NCBI GenBank assembly: GCA_015350385.1
Contig: WNKI01000001.1
Location: 12,149,329 to 12,213,328, forward strand
Source: Aculops lycopersici
Taxonomy: Eukaryota; Arthropoda; Arachnida; Trombidiformes; Eriophyidae
DNA: 64,000 bases
Reading direction: 5' to 3'
Positions 12,368-23,618 of this stretch are shown in pieces (the first letter of the stretch is position 1; the number at the start of each line of letters is the position of its first letter). The translations under genes and the position numbers were made by a program. Under the pieces are notes generated by a model. It saw nothing but the letters and a program-made list of their open reading frames with translations. It did not search any database and was not told the DNA's origin.

Positions 12368-14815
12368 GCTTGAATCTCGCCTATCTGCTGGCGAGATGTT
12401 TGCGTGCACCAAACTCGTTCACCTGCAAGAACTCGAGCGACAGTCCGTCGGTGATGTCAGTGCTGGATGCTCAGCACCGCAGCGCAAATTGACAAGCCTA
12501 AGCCTCAACAACATGTAGACGAGATGGCGCCGATGAGCCATCCAGGCCTCCGTATGCACGAAGCAGATAAGCCGGCTGCCCTTCTAGACCGACGGCTCCC
12601 AACGAGAGGAGCGTCGGCCGCCGCGTGACTAACTATTATTCCACCGGAAGTGGCGGCAACCCCATTGTTGGGCCAGTCATCTCAAGTGGCGGCGACGGCG
12701 ACGAGTCCATTAGAGCAACTAAAATCTATCTCGCCAACTAGTCGGTCCAACTAGCTTGCTGGTCGGTCTACGATGAGGAGTCGACGCTGCGGCAGCTCCT
12801 CTCGTACTTGTCACTTTGGAAAAATTTACTCCCCATTTTCTTATCGGACCGCCGAAGTCGACCGTCATACGAGAGGGAGAGAGAAACGAATGGAAGGGGA
12901 AAGGATTGACATGGACAATGGGAGCAGAGACTACAGGCAAGTCGCCTTTAGTCGTCGATTGATCGGCGAGAACCGAGCATTTACATGGAGTTTGTACACC
13001 AACTTGACCGATTCGTGGAGTCGCTGCTGCTCGAGGTGACAATTGTTGGCTTTCGAGCGCGACGAGTTGATTGCTGTATGCCAGTCTCTAATCTCACTGC
13101 TTAATATACAGTCTAGTGCGCCAAAAAGAGGGGACTTAGGATGCAGTGGCAATGGTAGCGGCAATAGAAGCGTTAGAGACAAACACCGACTGCGCGCAAT
13201 CATCGGCCATCTGGAAATGAATCTTCGGAAGCGGAAACGAGAGAGCAGATCACCTGGCAGCCGGTGGTCGTTTGCGTGCGCCTCCGACTAGATAGCGAGA
13301 CCTTAAATACCAGCCGACAAGTAAACTGTTCCATGAGACTAAACACATTACTCCAGTTTGCCTAGCTCCATTAGATGAGCCTACATTTCACTCCTGTTTA
13401 GTCGTCGGTTGGTTTGGCGTCACACAAGCCGACAAGTTGGCTTCCGTTGCAGCAAGATAAACTGAATCGAACTGAGCTAAACCGAGCGGAGCTTAGCGAA
13501 GAGCCACGCTGAGCTTGCCGCAGTCTTACTACAATCGTGTCACTGCCTTGCCACGAGCGGCTATTGCGGTTTGTTCGGTGTTACTAGCGTCACCCCGGTA
13601 GACAGCAACAGCCGCGTAACTTCTAGAGGGAAATCAATTACGGGATAGGATCCAACAAAGTGGAACGAATGACAAATTGTCGCCCTTACTCTGGTTGTTG
13701 CTTTGGGAAAAAGAAGGAAAGTGTCACTCTCTAGCTTGACGACAAACCAGCTGGTTGGCAAGCTAGAGAGAGCTAGTAAATTTATACGTGCAGCTTGTAG
13801 ATACTCGCTCCTGTTCTACGACTATTGAGATAGACAAAGAGTTGGAACTGGACTCGAACATATGAGTATAACTTTACACTGCAAGCTTGTGGTCGTCACT
13901 TGCGGCGCCGGAAGTGGACGACATCAGCCAACAAGCTGGCAGTTCTATTTTGGCCGCAGCCAACTGAGAATTGCGTAAAACTCGGCACAGCAGCTAGCAG
14001 TCCGCCAAAATTGAATCTCCAACTTTTGCGATCGATTTGCCGGTCGAACCATCAACATATTGGCTTCCGTTAGCTCAGGTGCTCAGTCGAGTTTCACTGG
14101 GTTCAGTTTGACGGCGAATGAACGGGGATTATGGGAGAGCAGCAGCGTGAGTAACAACAGCAACAACAAAACCAACTCCGTTGGCCTCATTCATTAGTCA
14201 GCCCGTGGCCGACGCCAGCGAGCTAGCTTGCTAGTCTGTTGGCAACCAACCAGACGGCGGCTGATTTCCATTACCCCAAAGGCCAGGCTGCTAACGTAAT
14301 GACCGCAGTGCACACCACGAGGCTCAATCAGGCTTTTTACTCCACTTCATATGGCTGCAAGTCGCGACTGACCGGCAGTCGAGTTATTTGCTTGGGCTCT
14401 CTCGTCAGCTGTTCCATTTCAGCTCCAACTTTAGTGTGGTGGGGGGGGGGAGGCAAAAACTCGATAAGCTACAAATGTGATTGCGTGCTGCTCAACTTCC
14501 GCTAGTTTTCTCCAAGGGCCACTAACATGGCGCGAGTTTGTCTGCAAAATGTAGCAAAGTGGCCGTGGGGGTCTAACGAGATTTCGGAGGAATGTTGAAA
14601 ATGCCGTTTTCTTCTTGGTCCGTCGACGGGCGCTAGCAAAAGCTCAAATAATCAATTGCAATTGAAATAGACGAGTTGTGGATACAAGAGGGACAACAAC
14701 AGCAGGTGCAACAACAACAAGCAGATAGTTAGACGCTAATATTGATCCGGGAAAAGATCTGGAAGCGGGGCACTTCCACTTCCGGAAAACAGCACAACAA
14801 CACAAAGCCCGTTCT

Positions 14816-14821
14816 ACTTAC
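14816..14821 (-). promoter_or_regulatory. CADPS exon 1 splice donor
   Basis: The minus strand reads AGCAG followed by GTAAGT, a consensus 5' splice site. It leaves the codon split after two bases. Confidence 0.85.
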
Positions 14822-16482
14822 CTGCTATTGTAGCGGCGAAACTTTTGTAAGCCGTAGACACCACGCGACTCGTTGCTGCTCCCCTTCATCACAGGCAAAC
14901 TGTCCAAGTTCACCATTAGCTTGTTGACGGACATTCGTGCCTCCTCCAGGTACAAGCTTTCCATTTCCTTGAGCACCATTTTAGGCAGCAGTTTCTTGTT
15001 GCGCTCGAGTTCCGCTATACGAGCAATACGACCGTCGAGCTCGCGCCGTATGGCCGCTGCCTGCTCGTCACTTGAGTCCAGCTGGAGCGCATTGTACAGT
15101 AATTGGTGCTCAAATTTCTTTATGGTTAGTATGTTTTGGAACATCTGGTAGAGTTGCTCTTTGCTAAGTTGCTGCGGCTGCTGCTGTTGCATTTGCGCTG
15201 TACTGACGGCCGAGGAAAGACCGACGGCGCTTCCGGTAGCGGGCTGGAGTATCGAGCTGGAGGGCGTGGCGGCGGCGGAATCTGCAACTGAACCCGCGGC
15301 GGGACCTAGCGACGCATCCAGTCCGCCGCTTGGATCGTCGCGAATGATTGACTCAAACTTGATGAGCCAGGAGTTAAGAATTACATCTTTGCTCGCAAGA
15401 AGATTCACGTAAACGTTTTCTCCTCCCCCCGTAGCGCGGCCGCCAAATTCGGCTCCCTCGCCGGAGCCACCTGTTAGTTGGAGCGTCTCGGGTCGCGAGT
15501 AGCGCGCTTGGTAGTGATGTGGATGCTGATTGGCCGGGTCAAACAAACCCGATTGAAGGAGAACCTGCTCGGCGTTCAAGCGGAACAGATCGCGTAAATC
15601 CTGCTGCGAGCAGCACTCCGACTCGACGAGCATTCGCATGCGCTCGTTTTGCAAGAACTTCCGGTTGAATCGAACGTGCGTCTGTTCGTACAACTCGTCC
15701 AGCTGTTTCATCTGGCTATTGGACAACTTGAGGTGCGAGTGGGGCGCTCGATTGGCGTTCGTGACACCACCGCTGCTGCTATTTAAATTGGCAGTGGTGC
15801 CGCTACTATTTGTGTTTCCTCCAAGTGCGGCGTTAAATGAGCCGGTGGCCAGCTTGACGAATCGCGTGTGCAACTGAACGATTTGCTCCAGTTGCTGGCG
15901 GCGCAATTTTATCTGCTGCTGCTTCGGATGCAAATCGCCGGTATTCGTTTGTTTTGCATTGAAGGGGTAGGAGATGCAACGTAATACGAAAACGTACAGC
16001 TGAAGCCGCAACTTCCGGTTCTCCTCTTGTCTCTGTTCCTCGTCAATGTGAGCCTGTGCCCTTGGATCTTGGTGCTGGAGAGTCAGTGAGTCGCCACCGC
16101 CTCCACTGGCCGACGAGCTGGACATGGAGCTGGCGGCCGATATGTGGTATTGATGGTGCTGTTGCTGATGCTGGTGAGATCCTAGCGAATGATGGGGGTG
16201 TTTTGAGTGGTTGGGGGCATGGCTGGCGGCCAGCGATCCCGTGGAGCTGCCGCCCGACGAGATGCTCGCCGTGGACTGGGCTAGCGTGCTATTGCGATTC
16301 GACTCTCCCCCAGCGAGGGGTCCCGAGCGCAGGGGCGTGGCGGGTGCGGTGCCGGTCATGGCAAAGCTCGAACCCGAGCTGCTGGTGCTACTAGTCGATG
16401 CCGGCTGTTGTGACGACGACGACTGCTGCTGGCTGAGGGCCGCCCACGTGGAGCCACCAGAAAGCGGCCGGTTATACTGCAT
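14822..16482 (-). CDS. Cadps: CADPS (CAPS/UNC-31) exon 1, N-terminal region
   Basis: First coding exon of the vesicle-priming factor CADPS. The first ATG in the open frame is at 16482 (protein starts MQYNRPLSGGSTW); the frame is open further upstream but without another ATG. Residues 1 to about 155 are Ser/Gln/His/Gly-rich and look disordered, as in other CADPS N-termini. From about residue 160 comes the conserved block LQLYVFVLRCISYPFNAKQ. Residues about 435-550 carry LSKEQLYQMFQNILTIKKFE, QLLYNALQLDSSDEQAAAIR, RELDGRI and VNKLMVNLDSLPVMKG, all close to vertebrate CADPS. The exon ends in FRRYNS plus AG, followed by a GTAAGT donor at 14821-14816 (phase 2), which fits the exon ending at 375. 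Low-complexity insertions lengthen the middle compared with mammals. The assignment is secure; the exact start is inferred. Confidence 0.92.
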
Positions 16483-19429
16483 TTCGTTTCTCGTTCTTCC
16501 TCTTGATATCTGGGTTTCGTTTTCTCCTACTCTGCGGTCGGATGTCTTCAAGTCTTGTTTGAGTGCTGGCTTCCAGTCTATCGAATCAGAGTTATTCAAT
16601 TTGCCGGCTAGCGGCCAATGAAAGGTAGTGGCGTGTGTTTAAGTGAACATCGACGCTTGGTCTACATTCTGCGCAGCCACCGGAGAGACCGTATTTGCAA
16701 CTGAGATCCAAACTGTCACTAGTCGGTCAGCTAGCTGCCAACTCAACTCACTCGAGTGGTTGATCCGCTTTAAAGTGTCTCGCCGCCACTTCAACTTATG
16801 ACTCGCTCGATGGGGACGCTAAACTCACTTCGGGAGCCTCAACTCAACACGACCAATCGATGCCGTCACTACCACTTCCACTGCCGCCAGCGCCGACGCC
16901 TGAGGTCATCAAAGTGTCACGGCCATAAAGTTAACTCGCTCATCAAAGTCTCACGTTGGCAAGTCTAGTCTGGCGCCTACTTCTGCCCGCCTACTCGACG
17001 CTCTCTCCCCTTCTCTCTATTTCCCTCTCCCACTCCGACTCTCTATCGCTCCCTTCAAACCGCGAGCCAGTTTATCTTGGTTGCCGATTCTCTCCAGGTT
17101 GCAAGCCCAAACCGCTGGGCTATTGTTGTCGCCCAATCGGATGATTGATCGTCTGACTCCGACGAGATAGAGGCGAGAGTAACACGCGCGCAACACAAAC
17201 TTTCTGGTCGTCTGCTGCTCTCCTCGTCGTTGCTACTGATGCCTTTGTTGACGCCTCTGCTGATACCGACGATTTCTGCTTGTGGTCTTGGCGTTGAGTC
17301 GACTTGCTATTCAATTCTTTTTCTGGCTCGATGTGAACTTGATGCTTGCCGAGCTGATTCTGGCTACCTGCTGGCCACGAGAGGCGAGCAGCAAGTGTCG
17401 TGGTGGCTGTCTCTTTCTCTGTGTCTCTGTTGTCACTGTTGTCAGTGATATCGTTGTTCTGGGGCCAAGAAGCCGAAACATATGAACTCGATGTTGCTGC
17501 TATCTACTTTCACTCGCCAACTACAACTACACCTCTGATCTGGCGGCAGGCCGACTTGGTCGTGGGTGCCGCTGCTCCAATTGTGCTCGTCTTTGTTGTT
17601 GTCCTCGTCTGTCTATCTCGTCCGCTTGCTCGCCGCCACCTGCTCGCTCGTTCGCCAACTAGAGGCGTCTGGCTCGCTAGCTTGCAAGCAGCCTGCAACT
17701 CGAGCCCCATGGCAGCGGCATGCGTTGCGCCCTCGCAGCCGCAGAGAGTTGCCGAACGTTCGGTTGGTCGGACGGCGCAATCGCGATCGCAATCGCAATT
17801 GCGCCCAGCTAGCTTAGCGTCGCGCTGACTCACCCTCCTCGCCAACGTCGCAATGGTCGTTGCTGTGAAAGAGGCGGCGGCAGCAGCAGCGGTATTTTCA
17901 ACAGCCAGTTTGTGTAGCTGCTGGTCTGTTGGTGTTGTTGTCGTCGACGTGGTTGCTGGCGCTTCTGTGGCCCGCTTCCCTCTTGTCGGCCGACTCGCTG
18001 GCCAGCCGGCATCAGGGCGCCCAACTGCCAGACTCAGTGGCGCCGCCGACGACTTCCCGCTGGGTGGCGGCGGTCGCGGTTCCCAGAAACGAGATCAGCC
18101 TGCCAAGTATTGGAAGAATCTAGTAGTAGAGAGTTGCGTTAATCGGTCGCAGTAGTCGCGGGTCTGCCTGCCGCGGTCGTCAGGTGGTCGCGCCAAGCTC
18201 TAATATGTTTTCCAATTGCAGGTACGCGTGTGTCCCCCACGAAAACACGAAAACTGAGGGATAAGTCCGATGGGAGACTTCTTTCGACTACAAGTCAAGT
18301 TGCTTGCAGCAGTAAAGCTCACGACAACAATGGCTCAACAAGAACAACGCTGACGATGACAACAACCACAACAACAACAAAATAACACCGACACCTCGTA
18401 GGATGCAAACAGTCGGAGGCAACATGCGCGTGGCGAAGATTAGCTTGTTGTAGTAGTTGCACTTTTGTTGGCCTATTTTCGATTGCATCACCACATCAGC
18501 CGGCGCAATAATGGCAACCGAGCCACTAAGAGCTCCAGGACCATTTTTAAGCACCATTTCCGGCAACTGACTAATCAAGTTGCGCTCGCGCACGTGGATC
18601 ACACACCAGACTAGCCGCCGGGCAAAGGATATCAAAAACACACAGAACGATACAAGCCATCAGCCTAAAATGTTTGATCCTTAGTTTAGTAGGCGCGAGA
18701 ATGCAACTTGTAAACCGATGACGACTTGCCGCCTTTGGTCGCTGGTGCAGTAAAAGCTTTTCCCTCTTCTACCTTTGTTCTTTCTTTCCCCGTCCCTGTT
18801 CCTTTCCTCTGCTATTCATTCGCGTATTCTAATTCCGAGTATCGACGCAAAACCATAGAAGCGCAAATGTAATGAAGCCTCGCGGGATTACCTTTAAACG
18901 AGCCGCGGGAGTTCAGCCCCAAAACGTCGAGCTAGCTCGACGCGCAAGTGTTGCAACAAAAACAACCACTACAAAGCAAAAGGGATTTGCTTTTTCCATT
19001 GGCCAACGGGAGCGCGTTGAAGCAACCTGCTTGCAGATGGGCTCTTCGCGGGGCCGTCAGTGTTGTCTCTGCTGGCTGCACACTCGCATATGGCACTCTT
19101 GCCATACGTTTGCCTTGCGTTCATCCAAAATGCCGCTGCAGGTTTCAAGCGAGCGAAAGCAAACAACGTGTTCGCATAACGCAATGTTTTTCTCCTCGAC
19201 CAACTGAAACTTTGCCGTCAACGAGTCGACTCATCTATTGTACATTATATGTTAATGTCTCTCATTAACTAAAAAATAATTATATTAGCCCAACAAAAAA
19301 CAACAATCTAAATACCAGCGGAACCCAACTAACCAATTAGCCGACCGTCATCCAATCAGTGTGTCAATCGGTTGTAAACAAACCAAAGGTGCGCTTGCAA
19401 CTGCAACAGCCGAAGGCTGTAGTATTATT
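16483..19429. other. Intergenic region between CADPS and POLR1D (divergent promoters expected)
   Basis: The two flanking genes point away from each other, so promoters and 5' untranslated sequence of both should lie here. I see no conserved protein. The minus-strand frame 18288-18641 (contains VAIIAPADVVMQSKIG and a hydrophobic end) begins at GTG and has an in-frame TGA just upstream, so it is not called. No clear TATA box was identified. Confidence 0.6.
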
Positions 19430-19831
19430 ATGAATCTGATTGAGGACACCAGTGAGCTCTTTCCAGGTGGCCGATTCCGTGTTTTGAGTAGCGAGGACAA
19501 GGGACGGTGTGCCACCTTCGAGCTGCTGGACGAGGATCACACTTTGGGCAACGCTCTCAGGCATATGATACAAAAGAATCCAAACGTTAAATTTTGCGGC
19601 TACGCTCTACCTCATCCAAACGAGAGAAAGATAAGCTTCCAGATACAAACAATCGAAGGTGAAGCCTTAGACGCTTTTGAGAAAGGACTAAGGGATTTAC
19701 TTGATCTCAATCGTGTCGTCCGCGAGTCGATAGAGCGAGCGGCTGAAGAGTACGGCCCAGTGGAGCTCGAAGATTCGGAGGATGAAGACGAAGAGAGACT
19801 CCAGGAGCTAATCAATAAGACATTATCTTGA
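19430..19831 (+). CDS. Polr1D: DNA-directed RNA polymerases I and III subunit RPAC2
   Basis: Shared small subunit of RNA polymerases I and III, the partner of RPAC1 in the assembly platform equivalent to bacterial alpha; acts in nucleolus and nucleoplasm. The ATG at 19430 gives 133 aa, the same length as the human protein. Diagnostic Rpb11/RPAC2 dimerisation motifs are present: FELLDEDHTLGNALRHMI, NPNVKFCGYALPHPNE, KISFQIQT and a helical tail ALDAFEKGLRDLLDL. It ends in an acidic stretch (LEDSEDEDEE). The coding region is uninterrupted. The frame is open upstream to 19361 without an ATG, so the Met at 19430 is preferred. COG4 begins only 34 nt after the stop, with no AATAAA in between, so both are likely on one transcript. 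Confidence 0.95.
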   Translation: MNLIEDTSELFPGGRFRVLSSEDKGRCATFELLDEDHTLGNALRHMIQKNPNVKFCGYALPHPNERKISFQIQTIEGEALDAFEKGLRDLLDLNRVVRESIERAAEEYGPVELEDSEDEDEERLQELINKTLS

Positions 19832-19865
19832 TTATTACCTAACTGCAAAAATATTTACAAATACC
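19832..19865 (+). promoter_or_regulatory. 34-nt intercistronic spacer between POLR1D and COG4
   Basis: AT-rich spacer between the POLR1D stop and the COG4 ATG. It contains no AG dinucleotide, so there is no 3' splice site for cis- or trans-splicing inside it, and no polyadenylation hexamer. A separate COG4 transcript would need a 5' end or an acceptor inside the POLR1D coding region. Confidence 0.7.
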
Positions 19866-22019
19866 ATGATGAATCCACAAGTGGGTGCTATTCCCACTTT
19901 GCTCGAAGACACTGAGGTTGCCCTCGAGAAGCTCGCCCACCAAGAGGTACAACTTGTCAAGGAAGCAGAGGAGTTGTTCAAGTGCCAGGTGGAACATATA
20001 AAACAGATTGACAAGTTACGACAGCACATTCCAAATATGGAAAAGATTGATGTTGAACTAAAGCGTCTTGGGTCTCTCGTTGACTCATCATTCACTTTGG
20101 TCGAGGAGGTTTGTGGTCGCTTTCGTCGAATCGACTTGGCTAAGGCTCGAGTCGACGACTGTCTAGTTAAAGTTGGTGACATATTGGATCTGAACACCTG
20201 TCGAGCTGGAGTACTAAGCGCGATGGAAGCCTCCAACTATGAAGAGGCTGCGATGCATGTCAAGAGATTCTTAGCAATCAATCAGCAGGAGCTTAGGAAA
20301 ACTATACATATAATCTCAAATGATCCACTTGAACAGCATGATCCGAAGAGTCCGTTGTTCTTGGACCCGGAGAAAGCAGAAACAACGGCCTCGAGTAGTA
20401 AGAGTGACCAAGATAATGGTGTTTCAAATATTGATGAGAACAATGTAAATCTTGAACAAACAGACCGAGCGCTTGCTGAGCTAGATGAGACTCGTGGACG
20501 ACTTTTACACTTATGTAGAGTTAACCTATCTCAAGCTATTAAGGAGGACAATGCTAAAGATATTGAACGATTCTTTAAAATTTTTCCTATGTTAAATGAA
20601 CACCAAGAAGGTTTAAGTATGTACGCCGAGTATCTGAGATGCAAGATTACGATTCCAGAAGACACCAACGATACTACGTTAGATAAAACTAAACAGCCTA
20701 AACAGAATGTCCAAGCAGATAGACTAGCCAGTCTATTTGAATGTATAGCCAAGCTCATCGACCACCACCAACCTCTTGTAGAGACCTACTGTGGTCATGG
20801 TCACCTTATTGTGATAGTGAGAGTCATACAACGAGTCTGTGATCAGCTTAGCAGGAAGATCCTGGAGGATTTCAGAAATCAAACCAAGTTGCAACAGGTG
20901 GCCAAGCTGGTGCGCAGTTCCTCGTTGCAATCCGTCCAACTCGGTCCCAATCAGACCGTCAATCTTCAGCCATCTAAACTTGACCCGAGAACAGTTGACA
21001 ATATTCTAAATGAAATATCCCTCATCATAACGAGGAGTGAAGTATACCTCAGCTTTATTGTTCAGAGGCTGAATGATGACCTCAACGCCAAGGTAGACAA
21101 TGAAACTGAGAGAGAAGCTCGTCACTTGGAGCTATACAATTTGATTTATATTGAATGCGAACTCAATCATCTTATCCAAGAGGTTGGCGGGATCTACGTA
21201 ATGTTGGAACAATTCTACCTTAACGAATCAGCAAAGAAGGCAATTCTCTTGGATCAAATTGATGTTGAGTCATCGAGTTGCTTCATTTCCAGTATGTTGG
21301 ATGATATCTTTTTCATCATCAAAAAGTGTACAAAACGCGCAATATCAACGAAGAGCACTGAAGTGTTTTGCGCCATCATAAACCATTGCACCACCTTACT
21401 AGAGTCAATCTTTTGTCAGGTGCTCGAGGAGAGACTTAGAAATCAGCAATACTACTCGACTGCCTTCACAACCAAAAATTTGGACTTGAGTCAGGCATAC
21501 AATGCAATTCAATCGGGTAGCAGATACTTGCAGAGTGCCAACGAGCTTGAGGTTGCAAAGGCACAGTACTTTTCGGCTTTAAACAACTTGGACAAGGCTT
21601 GTGACTACATCAATACACTTAGAAAGATTCTAGATATCGACATCAAAAAGCTGCGGCCATCTTTGTTGGTCTCAGGCCAGCAGCGGCAGGACAATCAATT
21701 TGAGAAATCGATATCCTGTTTGAATGAACTAACTCAACTAATAAGTCGCTTTTCGTCCATCATCAACTCATCACTATATCAGCTGTTCAATGCTCTCATG
21801 AGGAATAGACTTAGAGTTGAGCTTAAGACAATTATATCGGAGAATCCTGATTTGTTACCAATCGTCACCGAGAGTGCCGACGAGATGACTAGCTTGGCGC
21901 GAAGCTTGCTCACCACGTTGGACAGCAGCTTGGAGGACACGCTAACTCAGGAGAACCATTCCAAATTGGTTGCTATCACTAGAGACTTTCTCGCCTCGAT
22001 AATAAATACAGTGAGATGA
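19866..22019 (+). CDS. Cog4: Conserved oligomeric Golgi complex subunit 4
   Basis: COG4 is a lobe A subunit of the COG tethering complex, which captures retrograde vesicles at the Golgi and keeps glycosylation enzymes in place. The frame from ATG 19866 gives 717 aa in one exon. Family landmarks in order: N-terminal coiled coil (residues about 15-75), LAKARVDDCLVKVGDILDL (near 98), EDNAKDIERFFKIFPMLNEH (near 224), DHHQPLVETYCGHGHL (near 300), a basic-rich middle, SSMLDDIFFIIKKCTKRAI (near 475) and LNNLDKACDYINTLRKIL (near 575). A charged insert near residues 165-205 is not conserved. The protein stops about 100 residues before the usual C-terminus, including the WRLT-type tail. The last codons read ACA GTG AGA TGA, so GTGAGA may be a splice donor leading to an exon I could not locate. 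Family certain; C-terminus uncertain. Confidence 0.93.
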   Translation: MMNPQVGAIPTLLEDTEVALEKLAHQEVQLVKEAEELFKCQVEHIKQIDKLRQHIPNMEKIDVELKRLGSLVDSSFTLVEEVCGRFRRIDLAKARVDDCLVKVGDILDLNTCRAGVLSAMEASNYEEAAMHVKRFLAINQQELRKTIHIISNDPLEQHDPKSPLFLDPEKAETTASSSKSDQDNGVSNIDENNVNLEQTDRALAELDETRGRLLHLCRVNLSQAIKEDNAKDIERFFKIFPMLNEHQEGLSMYAEYLRCKITIPEDTNDTTLDKTKQPKQNVQADRLASLFECIAKLIDHHQPLVETYCGHGHLIVIVRVIQRVCDQLSRKILEDFRNQTKLQQVAKLVRSSSLQSVQLGPNQTVNLQPSKLDPRTVDNILNEISLIITRSEVYLSFIVQRLNDDLNAKVDNETEREARHLELYNLIYIECELNHLIQEVGGIYVMLEQFYLNESAKKAILLDQIDVESSSCFISSMLDDIFFIIKKCTKRAISTKSTEVFCAIINHCTTLLESIFCQVLEERLRNQQYYSTAFTTKNLDLSQAYNAIQSGSRYLQSANELEVAKAQYFSALNNLDKACDYINTLRKILDIDIKKLRPSLLVSGQQRQDNQFEKSISCLNELTQLISRFSSIINSSLYQLFNALMRNRLRVELKTIISENPDLLPIVTESADEMTSLARSLLTTLDSSLEDTLTQENHSKLVAITRDFLASIINTVR

Positions 22020-23480
22020 TCACGATATTAGTTAGTCATGAAACGATCGAGATTTAGGCGCACCTCCAGATCTACCATCTTGACCTTATTGCTTAACCCT
22101 TGAACTCCTGTTCGGCTGCACGGATTCATGCCATGGGCATTGTGTAACTCGAGATCTCTACCATCTCGCCAATTGATCGTTCAATTTGCTTATCATCTAA
22201 ATGGTCTCGACACATCTTTTCTGTCGGCTCTCGTTTATGAAGAAAACAATGCCGACGTTAAATATGACGAGCCAATAGAGCAGACATCCGAACTTTGCTC
22301 GGCTTGCTAACTCTTTCTTCACGATCAATTGATGGTCTGTCTGTCTGTTCTCAGCGTCATGGAAGCAAAACTAGAGAGCGATGTTGATTGGACCATCTGT
22401 TTCTTGTATTCATTAGATAAATTGCTGCTCGAAATGTCTGTCAGATTCGAAATAAGAGCGCGTGAGACTTTTCCTCGTCCGTTTTTCTCAAATTCAAGGT
22501 CTAAGATTACGCAACAAGCATAACTAGCAAGGGAGATCATAATGCTAGTTGTATGCCTGCACCACCAAACCATTAGGTCCGTCAAGAGGCAAGTTACCTG
22601 GGTAGCGAAAGTTAGCAAGATTCAGACAAGCAATAGGTAGTGCGAGCTACGTGGTAAATGGAAGTGGCTTCTGCAAATTGGAGCTATGAAGGCCGACACA
22701 CAGCCTTTGAGATTACGTAAGCGAAACTGTAAGGGAGAGTGGAGCTTGCAAATTTGCAACAGGATCGCAGTGGAAACCGTAACAGGACTTGATGAAAGTG
22801 CAAGTAACAATAACGGCAGTAGAAACTATGATAACAACACAGAGAACTACAACGACAGGTAAGCGAGCGTGCAACTACAAGTGGAAGCTATCCACTCGTA
22901 GTTATGCCCGCTAGCTTGCTGGACTCTCTTTCACCTGTTGCGCGTTCAGCTTACTCGTACAGCCCATATAACGATCTTGGCAAAGGCAGACGCGCTCAGA
23001 CGGGAAGGCAGGTAGGCTCGCTGGCTGTGTGAAAGTTAGTATGAGAGAGTAGGGAACGGATCGAGCTCACCAAGGTCAGTGGCTCGCTGGGCAGCGGCGA
23101 TAACGTTATTGCCGCTAGCTAGCTAAGCAGCATGAAAGCCGAGCAAAGGGGCAAGGGGCGACCGTCCGCCTGCTTACTCGGACGCCCCAACTACCTGCTT
23201 ACTATTTTTAGATCGCTGTTTTTTGTTGCTGTTGCTGCCGCAACCAAATGTTGAATTATATTGGCCACACGGAGTGAACCTGAACCTGAAATCAATGCTC
23301 CGCTTTGTTTTGGCTCGGTTTGGTTCTATCTCGCTACCAGAAGCGAGTTAAGCATGTGGCGGCGGCGGCTTGAAATAGGGAAACACAGACAAGCGCCTGC
23401 CGATTGGCTCATCGACTAGCCAATTAGTGAAGGCGATAAGCCTACGGGTTTGCAAACACAAACATAACTTGCAATCTTTA

Positions 23481-23525
23481 CATCTCTCTCTCTCTCCTCT
23501 CTCTCNNNNNNNNNNNNNNNNNNNN

Positions 23526-23616
<91 letters not shown>
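23481..23616. repeat. (CT)n microsatellite containing a 20-N gap
   Basis: CT array on both sides of the N run 23506-23525. The gap has the placeholder size of 20, so the true array length is unknown. Confidence 0.95.
23506..23525. other. Assembly gap (20 N)
   Basis: Twenty N inside a CT array. Confidence 0.99.

Positions 23617-23618
<2 letters not shown>

Larger units (their letters stand above)
376..14821 (-). other. Cadps: Large first intron of CADPS
   Basis: This is the interval between the donor GTAAGT (minus strand, 14821-14816) and the acceptor AG at 377-376. I found no convincing gene on either strand. Short ORFs here are Arg/Ser/Cys-rich without domain motifs and most lack an ATG. 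It holds simple repeats (3704-3728 GA, 6924-6945 CT, 9308-9396 TAG/AAG mix, a G run of about ten near 14441), an assembly gap (11848-12316), several short perfect inverted repeats (for example 6133-6171 and 10648-10680) and many copies of the octamer CCGGAAGT. Enhancers or unannotated RNAs cannot be excluded. Confidence 0.75.

Noticed and set aside
11729..12412. Open frames through the 469-N gap on both strands
   Set aside because: They consist of N plus Arg-Glu or Ser-Leu dipeptides from CT repeats.
18288..18641. Minus-strand frame with VAIIAPADVVMQSKIG and a hydrophobic end
   Set aside because: Starts at GTG, with an in-frame TGA directly upstream and no consistent splice site; no family recognised.
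22128..22523. Plus-strand frames downstream of COG4 as the missing C-terminal exon
   Set aside because: Their sequences do not match the COG4 C-terminal pattern beyond a single WTI.
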